DNA of 31,465 nucleotides from JBIOJM01 sp044450785. Its GTDB lineage: Bacteria > Planctomycetota > Planctomycetia > Isosphaerales > Isosphaeraceae. The stretch spans positions 1 through 31,465 of the forward strand of contig JBIOJM010000082.1 of NCBI GenBank assembly GCA_044450785.1. Direction: 5' to 3'. Positions 24,875 through 31,465 of the stretch are shown one piece after another (position 1 is the stretch's first letter; each line of letters starts with the position of its first letter). A model generated the notes under the pieces. That model did no database searches. It was not told where the DNA came from and saw nothing but the letters and a program-made list of their open reading frames with translations. The translations under genes were made by a program, and so were the position numbers.

Positions 24875-27800
24875 TCACGCTTCGCTCGGTGCTTCTTGCT
24901 CTCTGTTCGCTCCGTCAACGCCGGTGGTTTCCCTTTCCGCGAGGATGTTCTTGGGATCTTTAACGACCAAGGAATAGAGCGAGGGGACCACGAACAGCGT
25001 GGTGACCAATCCCGCCAGGATCCCGCCGATGACCGCCCGCCCCAGCGGCGCGTTGGCCTCGCTCCCTCGGCCAAGAGCAAGCGCCATTGGGACCAACGCG
25101 AAGAACGCCGCCAGCGCCGTCATCACGACGGGCCGCGCCCGGATCGACGCCGCCTTGCGGATCGCCTGGTCGGGTGCAAGGCCTTCATTCACCCGGAGGT
25201 GCTGGGCGAAATCAACCAGGAGCACCGTGTTGGAGACCACGATGCCGACCATGAAGATCACTCCCAGGAGCGATTGGACGTTGATCGCCGTATCCGTGAG
25301 ATAGAGGATCGCCACCACGCCAACCAGGCCCAGAGGGACGGTGCAGAGGATCACGAGCGGGGTCAGATAGGACTTGAAGAGGGCCGCCATCAAGAAATAG
25401 ATGAGCAGCGTCGCGAGGATCAGCCCGGATCCCAGGGCGCGGAAGGTCTCCTGCATCCGGGAGTATTCGCCGCTCAGCTCGATCATGGCACCTTTGATGA
25501 CCCGCCGGTGGGTGGTGTGGTCGCCCGGATCGTAGGGCAGCCACGAACCATCGGACTGATAGACGCCGAATCGGTTGACCACCGCCGCAACGTCTTCGGC
25601 GACGTGGCCGAGGTCGCGTCCGGATATTCCCATCGTCAGGTCGATCGTCGACTGAAGGTTGTTGTGCGTGATCTCCGTCGCCACCGTGGAAGGGCGAAGC
25701 GTGGCGATGTTGCGCAGCGGGATCGGCTTGTGCTCGGTCGTACTGGTGATGGGTACGTCGAGCAGCGTCTGGAGCGAGTCGATGTCTTCTTCGAAATACT
25801 GTACGCCGACGAAGTACTGATTCTTGGTGGCCGGGTCGATCCAAAAGTTCTTCTTGTGAAACTGGATGCTCGAGTTGAGCGCAGCCACCACGTTCTTCAT
25901 GACCTCCGCCTGGTTGAGACCGAGGTCGGCTACCTTGGCGCGGTCGACCTCGATGATGTATTCGGGATAGTCGAGCCGCTGGATGATCCGGGCGTCGACC
26001 ACTCCCTCGATTCCGGCGACCTCGCGCTTGATCGTCTCGGCGATCGAGCGCGCCTGCTTCATGTCCTTGCCGGAGAGGCGGATGTTGACCGGCGACGATT
26101 TCCCTTCGTTCAGCGCCGAGCGGATCATGCCGCCGGCATCGAAGGCAAACTCGAGATCCTGAAACTTTCTGTCCCTGGTCAAGCCGGTTCGGAGCCGATG
26201 GACGTGCTCCTGCGCCGAATGTTCTCGCTCCTGCTTGAGCTGAACCTTGATGACGGCGTCCATGGGCCCGGCGTTCGGAGTGTACGCAGCCGACAAGTCG
26301 GCGACCACCCCCAGCTCGGAGATGATCAGTTGCAAGTCGTCGCCGACGTGATCGCGGACAAATTGCTCGACCTTCTCGACCCGTTTTTCGGTCTCTTCGA
26401 TGCGCGTTCCGCTGGCGGCCCGGGCATAGATCTCGAAGGCACCCGAATCGACCTCCGGGAAGAACTCACGGCGCAGGCGCGGCCCCAGCACGACGATGAC
26501 CGTCGCCAGCAGCCCGACGGCCCCCCAAACCACCCGGTGCCGATGTTTCATCGCGCGATCGAGTTGGCGGACGTACCAGACTATTGCCGCCTCGACCGAT
26601 GCCTCCCACCGCGCGAATGCGCGGCGAAGCAGCCCGCCGCGGACCACTTTGTGGTCCTCGCCGGCCGGCACGACACCGAAAGGTTCCTGGTGATCGTGGT
26701 TCCCATCTCCATTCCGAGACCCAGGTTCATCTCGACATTCTTCGTGCCGCTTCAGCCAGCCGGCGGAGCGGGATGGGACGAACGACCGCGACAGGAGATA
26801 GGCTGAGATCATCGCAAACGCAACGCCCGCCGCCATCGGCCGGTAGAGAAACTCGCCCAGACCCGGCATGAGTGCCAGCGGCGCCAGCACGAGCAAGGTG
26901 CACAGGCTCGCTACCAGCTCGGGCATCGCCACCTCGCTGGCACCGCGGAACGCGGCCTCCTCGGGAGATGCACCCAGACCGAGGTGGCGGTGGGTGTTCT
27001 CCAGGCAGATGATGGCGCTATCGACCATCGGACCGATCGCCAGCGACAGACCCGCCAATGTCATCACGTTGATCGTGTTGCCGGTCCCGTAAAAGCCGAT
27101 CAAGGCCGCCAGGACCGCGATCGGGATCGTCAAGACGGCGATGACCGTCATGCGCCACTCGCCCAGGAAAAGCAGGATCACCAGCGAGCAGAGCACGGCC
27201 CCCAGCACACCTTCTTCCACCAGGCTCTCGATCGAACGGCGGACGTACACCGACTGGTCCATGACCACTTTCAAGTCGATCCCGGGCCGGGTCAACCGCG
27301 ATTTCATCGTCTCGAGTGCCCCCTTGAGCGTGCCGACCACCTGAAGAGTGCTGGCGCCCAACTGGCGGAAGACCGGAATATAGACCTGCCGCTTGCCGTT
27401 GACCCGCACCACGTTCGTCTGGATGAAGCTGGCATCCTTGGGGGTCGCCACGTCCCGCAGAAATGCGGCGTTGCCGTGCTCGTTGCGCAACGGGATATCT
27501 TCCATACGCTCCACCAGATCGAACATCGAGTTACTGTCGATGGCATAGTCGGTGGTACCGAACTTGGCGCTGCCGGCAGGCAGGAAGACGTTGTAATCGT
27601 CGACCGCCTTCATCACGTCCAGCGGCGAGAGATGCCGGGCCTGGAGCTTGACGCGATCGAGGTACATCATGATCGCCCGCACCTTGCCCCCATAAACCAA
27701 GGGGGCGATGGCGCCGGGCTGAGACATGATCTGGGGGCGGATCTCATATCGCCCGACGTCGAACAAGGCCGCCTCCGACTGGGTCGCGCTGTCGAGAGCC

Positions 27801-28228
27801 AGTAGGCACACCGGCGTCGTGCTCGTCGGGTCGTACGGCAGAACGACCGGAGGCAACGTCCCCGGCGGCATCGTGGGATACTCCCACCCGGCCAGCGAGT
27901 TGACCTCGGTGAGTGCGCCCGAACGGTCTACGTTGCTGCGGAAGTAGTCGCGAACGATGCTGATGCCCACGATCGACCGCGACTCCAGCCGGCGCCCTCC
28001 GGACGCCTGACCCACCCCGCGCTCCAGCCGGGCGGTGATGTTCTTCTCGATGCTGGCGGCCGGCATCCCACTGTAAAAGACCAGCGTCTGGACCGCCGGG
28101 CTCTTGAAGACCGGTAGGATGTCGATCGGGATCGAGTAGGCCGCCAGGCCGCCCAGCACCACGACGGCCAGCACCACCACCGTCACCGCGATCGGGTTCC
28201 TCAAGGACGCGTGGATCAGACCGTTCAT
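24875..28228 (-). CDS. RND efflux pump (second system)
   Basis: The 1117-residue protein has full RND plan: TM1 near the N-terminus (AVTVVVLAVVVLGGLAAYSI), two large periplasmic loops and twelve predicted helices. TM4 reads LAGLSLAIGPMVDSAIICLEN, with one Asp (403) at the AcrB Asp407/408 place followed by Ser. TM10 reads FMVGIVVSNTVLLVDF with Asn where AcrB has Lys. It therefore belongs to the broad group between metal and drug pumps, and its substrate is open. A long cytoplasmic linker between the halves (about 492-534) contains an unusual DEPGSRNGDGNHDHQEPFG stretch. ATG 28228 has GGGAGG 12 bases upstream; TTG 28261 is less likely. The gene lies 104 bases behind its adaptor gene, with a repeat hairpin between them. 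Confidence 0.9.
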   Translation of the reverse strand: MNGLIHASLRNPIAVTVVVLAVVVLGGLAAYSIPIDILPVFKSPAVQTLVFYSGMPAASIEKNITARLERGVGQASGGRRLESRSIVGISIVRDYFRSNVDRSGALTEVNSLAGWEYPTMPPGTLPPVVLPYDPTSTTPVCLLALDSATQSEAALFDVGRYEIRPQIMSQPGAIAPLVYGGKVRAIMMYLDRVKLQARHLSPLDVMKAVDDYNVFLPAGSAKFGTTDYAIDSNSMFDLVERMEDIPLRNEHGNAAFLRDVATPKDASFIQTNVVRVNGKRQVYIPVFRQLGASTLQVVGTLKGALETMKSRLTRPGIDLKVVMDQSVYVRRSIESLVEEGVLGAVLCSLVILLFLGEWRMTVIAVLTIPIAVLAALIGFYGTGNTINVMTLAGLSLAIGPMVDSAIICLENTHRHLGLGASPEEAAFRGASEVAMPELVASLCTLLVLAPLALMPGLGEFLYRPMAAGVAFAMISAYLLSRSFVPSRSAGWLKRHEECRDEPGSRNGDGNHDHQEPFGVVPAGEDHKVVRGGLLRRAFARWEASVEAAIVWYVRQLDRAMKHRHRVVWGAVGLLATVIVVLGPRLRREFFPEVDSGAFEIYARAASGTRIEETEKRVEKVEQFVRDHVGDDLQLIISELGVVADLSAAYTPNAGPMDAVIKVQLKQEREHSAQEHVHRLRTGLTRDRKFQDLEFAFDAGGMIRSALNEGKSSPVNIRLSGKDMKQARSIAETIKREVAGIEGVVDARIIQRLDYPEYIIEVDRAKVADLGLNQAEVMKNVVAALNSSIQFHKKNFWIDPATKNQYFVGVQYFEEDIDSLQTLLDVPITSTTEHKPIPLRNIATLRPSTVATEITHNNLQSTIDLTMGISGRDLGHVAEDVAAVVNRFGVYQSDGSWLPYDPGDHTTHRRVIKGAMIELSGEYSRMQETFRALGSGLILATLLIYFLMAALFKSYLTPLVILCTVPLGLVGVVAILYLTDTAINVQSLLGVIFMVGIVVSNTVLLVDFAQHLRVNEGLAPDQAIRKAASIRARPVVMTALAAFFALVPMALALGRGSEANAPLGRAVIGGILAGLVTTLFVVPSLYSLVVKDPKNILAERETTGVDGANREQEAPSEA

Positions 28229-28265
28229 GAGGAGAGATCGCCTCCCGATCAGAAAGATCAAGTCA

Positions 28266-28290
28266 CGTAGGTCAGGCTTTCCAGCCTGAC
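28266..28290. repeat. Short palindromic repeat, copy 2
   Basis: The same 25 bases as at 2298-2322, in the same orientation, lie between the adaptor and pump genes of the second RND system. In the mRNA the 8-bp hairpin would stand between the two cistrons and could attenuate transcription or protect the upstream message from 3' decay, a known effect of REP elements in other bacteria. Confidence 0.8.
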
Positions 28291-28332
28291 TCTTGTGGAG
28301 AGAGACGGCTCGATGCCAGCGAGCGAGGCGGC

Positions 28333-29709
28333 TCAGCGGCTGGCGTCGGCGGTCGTTTCGGCTGCCGCGACGACGGCCATCCCATCCTCGAGAGGAACGT
28401 CCGAACGCAAGACCACCGCGTCGTCCGGCTCAAGTCCCGAAAGGACCTCGACCAGCTTGCCGTTGTCCGCACCCAGCTCGACCTGGGTCCGCCGCGCCAG
28501 GCCCTCGCGAACGACGTAAACGACCCCGTGCGTCCGGCCGGAGTGCTCCGTCACGCAAACCGGGGGTAAGGTCAGGTTCCGCGAGGCAGGCTCGAGTGTC
28601 ACGGTCGCCGTGCCGTACATTCCCTCTCGGAGCAACCTCTTCGGATTGAGCAAATCGATCTCGACCCGCATGGTCCGTGTGGTGGGATCTTCCGATTCGG
28701 CGATGCGAGCCACGGTGCCCGAGAAAGACTGGCCATTCAGAGCGTCGACGGTGAAGATGGCCGGATCGCCGACATTCGTGACCACCACGTCCCGTTCCGG
28801 AACCTGGAGCACGACGCGCATCCGGTCGGTTCGCTTGACCGTCAGCAGCGCCGATTGCCCCCCATCCGTCGCCGAGCGGACGAAGGCCCCCGGGTGGAAT
28901 GCCCGGTGAGTCACGACCCCGTCGAACGGCGCGACGATCCGGGTGTAGTCGAGGTTGACCCGGGCCGTGGCCAGGCGCGCCTTGGCCACCTCGACGGTCG
29001 CCCTGGCCTCGACCGCGTCCGCGCGTGCCTGGTCGATCTTGGCGTTGGCCGTGACGAGCTGGGCCTGCGCCGTCAAGACGGCCAGCCGGGCGGTCCGTTC
29101 GGCGGCCACGGCGATTTTGATCTGGCGCTGCTGCTCGTCAAGAGTCCGCGAGTCGGCTGCACGGTCCTCGACCAGTCCCTTGACGCGTGTGTATTGCGTC
29201 TCGGCATACTCCTTCGCGGCGACGAGTCGATCGATATCGGACTCGGCCTGCTTGACTGCGGCGGCAGCGGCGTCCCTCTCACCCTCCATCGTCTTGATTC
29301 GTGCCTCGGCCTGCTGGGTCTGAGCCTTCGACTCGTCCACCAGCGACGCGGCCTCGTCGACGGCCCTCGCCTCCCTCGGAGCGTCGATCACCGCCAGCAC
29401 CTGTCCCTTCTCGATGCGTGATCCGATGTCGACAGCCTGGGTCTTCAAGTAGCCGGAAACCATCGCGTACAAGTCGACCGACTCGAACCCGAACACCGAC
29501 CCAGGCTGGACCGTCGCACGTCGCACGCCTCCTCGCCTGGGCTGGATCACCTGCACGCCAGGAGCCGACTCACCCCGCGCGGACGTCTCCCGCGCCGCGA
29601 CCCTGCCACGCTGCAGCCAGTGAGACCCCACCCAGAACGCGATGCCGGCCATCACCAGCCCGACCACGATCCCGACGCCGCGGCGCCATCTCGACTTCGT
29701 CAATTTCAT
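28333..29709 (-). CDS. HlyD-type periplasmic adaptor of the second RND system
   Basis: The adaptor (458 residues from ATG 29709) has an N-terminal membrane anchor (VGIVVGLVMAGIAFWVGSHW). The lipoyl half follows (VSGYLKTQAVDIGSRIEKGQ), then a long alanine-rich coiled-coil hairpin (about 110-265), the returning lipoyl half (LDYTRIVAPFDGVVTHRAF), a beta-barrel (MRVVLQVPERDVVVTNVGD) and a membrane-proximal domain ending in LSGLEPDDAVVLRSDVPLEDG. This is the AcrA/MdtA-like order. Start choice is uncertain: ATG 29709 has GGGGAG almost touching it, while GTG 29745 has AAGGG 5 bases upstream. It precedes its pump in an operon and is divergent from the TolC-like gene at 30095, so all three parts of a tripartite system are clustered. 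Confidence 0.9.
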   Translation of the reverse strand: MKLTKSRWRRGVGIVVGLVMAGIAFWVGSHWLQRGRVAARETSARGESAPGVQVIQPRRGGVRRATVQPGSVFGFESVDLYAMVSGYLKTQAVDIGSRIEKGQVLAVIDAPREARAVDEAASLVDESKAQTQQAEARIKTMEGERDAAAAAVKQAESDIDRLVAAKEYAETQYTRVKGLVEDRAADSRTLDEQQRQIKIAVAAERTARLAVLTAQAQLVTANAKIDQARADAVEARATVEVAKARLATARVNLDYTRIVAPFDGVVTHRAFHPGAFVRSATDGGQSALLTVKRTDRMRVVLQVPERDVVVTNVGDPAIFTVDALNGQSFSGTVARIAESEDPTTRTMRVEIDLLNPKRLLREGMYGTATVTLEPASRNLTLPPVCVTEHSGRTHGVVYVVREGLARRTQVELGADNGKLVEVLSGLEPDDAVVLRSDVPLEDGMAVVAAAETTADASR

Positions 29710-29897
29710 TCTCCCCAATGATGTGACCCGCAAGGCATGGATCACCGAAGCCCTTCAAATGTCCTGGCTTACGCTTGGTTATTCGCGCTGTATGGACCCA
29801 AGTAAACGACGAAAGAGAGAGTTAAAGCGAGAGAGTGCAAGCCTTTGGAGCAGCCTTCAGCACCACGACGATCCTCCCCCAACTTCATCAATGATCA

Positions 29898-29925
29898 ATT
29901 GTCGCAAGAATTCATCTTCAGTCAA
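29898..29925 (-). promoter_or_regulatory. Candidate promoter of the adaptor-pump operon
   Basis: Read on the minus strand, TTGACT (29925-29920) and GACAAT (29903-29898) are 16 bases apart, giving a leader of about 180 bases to ATG 29709. The -35 match is good and the -10 match moderate. Confidence 0.3.
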
Positions 29926-30072
29926 GTTTCACGCAATCTTCACAAAATCTTAACGGAAACGTTCTTAGGTAACGTGAACGAAGATTTATCCAAATTAGTC
30001 GCAGCCGCCTATCCGTTTTGGACGAAAAAAAGAGATGGTTGGCCAGTGCCGGCCCGCGCCCATGCGTCGGTC

Positions 30073-30089
30073 AGGACCAGGAGGGTCCT
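30073..30089 (+). promoter_or_regulatory. Ribosome-binding site presented in a hairpin loop
   Basis: AGGACC (30073-30078) pairs with GGTCCT (30084-30089), leaving AGGAG in the five-base loop. The Shine-Dalgarno core AGGAGG thus lies in and beside the loop, ending about 10 bases before ATG 30095. A stable stem could limit ribosome access. Confidence 0.45.
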
Positions 30090-30094
30090 CAATA

Positions 30095-31465
30095 ATGGGT
30101 CAGCAAAGGCTGAGGACGGAGCTGGTGGCCACCGCAACGTGGGCATGGATGGTGGCGCTGGCGATGGTCGTCTGCATCTGCGATGCGGCAGCGCAGACTC
30201 CTCCCGCGGGGCAAGCGAGTCGTTCGGCGTCGATCCCTCCTCCCAGGCGATTCCAGCCGGGCCACCCGGCTCTACAGCCCGCCTCGCCCGCCCTGGCGCT
30301 GGTGGTGGGTCCGGGGCAGCGGCCCCCGGCCGCGGCGGGAACGCCCGCGCCTGCGGCGACGCTGCTAGAGTTGAGCGATGCGACAACCCCGCCCACGGCC
30401 CACGCGATTCCGGATCAGGCGCAAGACCCCACTCCGGCGGTACCTTCGGTCAGCACCCTGCTGGATACGTCGCTGATCCCTGGTCGCTCGATCGAGCCGA
30501 TCGACCTGGCCAATGCGCTCAGGCTGGCCGGTGCCCGGGACGTTGACATCGCCCTGGCGCGGCAGCGGGTTAACGAGTCGCTGGCCGACCTGGACCAGGC
30601 CTACGCCCTCTGGCTGCCCAGTCTGTTCATCGGGCCGACCTGGTACCGGGCCGACGGGCAGGTGCAGACGGTGACCGGGCAGGTGCAGAACGTCAATCGA
30701 AGCTCGCTGTTCATCGGCGGGTTGGCCGCGACCACGGCACCCGGTTATCCCGCCGCGTCGCCCGGGACAGGTTTTATGCCGCTCAACGGGACGAGCGCGG
30801 TCTTCCGGTTCTCCGACGCGATCTATGGGCCGATGGCCGCGCGCCGACTCGTGGCCGCGGGCCGGGCCGGCGTGCAGACCGCGATCAATGATGCGATCCT
30901 CCAGGTTGCTGAAACGTATTTCGATCTCCAGCAGGCCAGTGGGCGGCTCGCCATCGCCCGCGAGGCTGCCGCCAACGCCGAAAACCTCGCGAACATCACC
31001 GGCTCCTACGCCCGGACCGGCCAGGGCCTGGAGGCTGACCATCGCCGCGCGCTCACCGAGCTGAAACACCGCCGCAAGGACATCCAGCTTTACCACGGTC
31101 AGTTGCTGGTCGCCTCGGCCAACCTGGTGGGCCTGCTGGTACTCAACCCCCGAATCGTCGTCGCCCCGGTCGAGCCGGCGGAGACCATCGTTCGCCTGAT
31201 CCCCGATGCCGCCGCGCTCGACGACCTGGTCGTGCAGGGCCTGCGGCAGCGCCCCGAGCTGGCGGGGGCGCAAGAGCTGGTCCAGGCAACTCTGCTCCGG
31301 CTCAAGCAGGCGAAGCTTCGCCCTTTCGTCCCGAGCCTGGCCGTCAGCTACGCGGGGGGCGGATTCGGCGGTGGACAGGGCTCATTCTTCGGCAACTTCG
31401 GCGCCCGGGGCGACGTCGCGGCCAGTCTCTTCTGGGAGTTGCAAAACCTCGGCTTCGGCGACCGC
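30095..31465 (+). CDS. TolC-family outer-membrane efflux channel (3' end outside window)
   Basis: 457 codons are visible and the frame runs off the window. The start has a signal peptide (ATWAWMVALAMVVCICDAAAQ) and a long Pro/Ala-rich segment (to about residue 120). The first TolC-type repeat follows: IEPIDLANALRLAGARDVDIALARQ, VNESLADLDQAYALWLPSL, the strand segment GPTWYRADGQ, and helices ILQVAETYFDLQQASGRLAIAREAA and RRALTELKHRRKDIQLYHGQL. The second repeat begins at LVVQGLRQRPELAGAQELV. This is the outer-membrane factor fold, which would complete the export duct for the adaptor and pump transcribed in the opposite direction. ATG 30095 has AGGAGG at 10 bases. The Pro-rich extension after the signal peptide is longer than in enterobacterial TolC but common in planctomycetes. 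Confidence 0.9.
   Translation, partial: MGQQRLRTELVATATWAWMVALAMVVCICDAAAQTPPAGQASRSASIPPPRRFQPGHPALQPASPALALVVGPGQRPPAAAGTPAPAATLLELSDATTPPTAHAIPDQAQDPTPAVPSVSTLLDTSLIPGRSIEPIDLANALRLAGARDVDIALARQRVNESLADLDQAYALWLPSLFIGPTWYRADGQVQTVTGQVQNVNRSSLFIGGLAATTAPGYPAASPGTGFMPLNGTSAVFRFSDAIYGPMAARRLVAAGRAGVQTAINDAILQVAETYFDLQQASGRLAIAREAAANAENLANITGSYARTGQGLEADHRRALTELKHRRKDIQLYHGQLLVASANLVGLLVLNPRIVVAPVEPAETIVRLIPDAAALDDLVVQGLRQRPELAGAQELVQATLLRLKQAKLRPFVPSLAVSYAGGGFGGGQGSFFGNFGARGDVAASLFWELQNLGFGDR

Larger units (their letters stand above)
29710..30094. other. AT-richer divergent control region of the tripartite efflux system
   Basis: This 385-base region separates the adaptor-pump operon (-) from the channel gene (+). 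It is notably AT-richer at about 29880-30010 than its surroundings. It holds the candidate minus-strand promoter at 29898-29925 and small inverted pairs such as ACGTT/AACGT near 29958-29976. A shared regulator acting here could set both transcripts. No protein-like frame is present. Confidence 0.45.

Noticed and set aside
24410..26806. Plus-strand frame of 798 codons across the GGDEF end, the MFS fragment and the second RND gene
   Set aside because: It crosses three unrelated regions, has no domains, and lies opposite a complete RND pump.

Overview
The window reads as chromosomal DNA of a high-GC planctomycete, most likely of the Isosphaeraceae type. Seen directly: an ECF sigma factor with a membrane-anchored C-terminal domain, a TIGR03067-type two-repeat protein, a beta-helix protein with the N-terminal LEERALLS motif, a HAF/PEP-CTERM protein, remnants of an ECF sigma / Ser-Thr kinase / WD40 module, and several families of short palindromic repeats whose fortuitous translations are common in planctomycete genomes. 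Family and lineage calls are made by eye, without database searches.

Layout. 1-118 is the right end of an ISL3-like insertion sequence, followed by a palindromic intergenic element (151-456). 500-2260 (-) is an ECF sigma factor fused through a membrane segment to a HlyD-like extracytoplasmic domain. 2468-5420 (+) holds a 5'-truncated HAF/PEP-CTERM protein and a large beta-helix surface protein. 5490-7871 (-) holds a soluble sensor histidine kinase and an exported alpha/beta hydrolase. 8077-9006 (+) is a TIGR03067 protein. 9035-15764 (+) is a heavy-metal efflux locus: a good sigma-70-like promoter, a secreted His-rich protein, a CzcB-like adaptor, a CzcA-like RND pump, and a secreted coiled-coil protein whose sequence matches the coiled-coil of the fused sigma factor 13 kb away. 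15836-18218 (-) holds a Uma2-type nuclease and an amidase with a GatC/AtzG-like small subunit.

18571-20011 (+) is a graveyard: an ECF sigma gene, a Ser/Thr kinase and a WD40 domain, each cut by internal deletions and frameshifts, with palindromic repeats between the pieces. 20156-20977 (+) is a DUF2071 protein. An AT-rich promoter region and a structured leader (21146-21388) precede a secreted CAP-domain protein (21398-22153). 22210-22830 (-) is a conserved lipoprotein, 23413-24702 (+) a degenerate GGDEF protein, and 24699-24863 a leftover of an MFS transporter. The right end is a second RND efflux system: adaptor and pump on the minus strand (29709-24875), with a divergently transcribed TolC-like outer-membrane channel (30095 to the window end).

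How the parts may work together. The two RND systems would export metals or small toxic compounds across the periplasm. Only the second has an outer-membrane channel in view, so the first may borrow one or use one elsewhere. The most original observation is that one coiled-coil module occurs both in the sensor half of an ECF sigma factor and as a free secreted protein directly behind the metal pump. This suggests, as inference only, a surveillance link between envelope efflux and transcription. The second is a leader RNA whose mutually exclusive pairings could hide or expose the ribosome-binding site of the CAP-domain gene.
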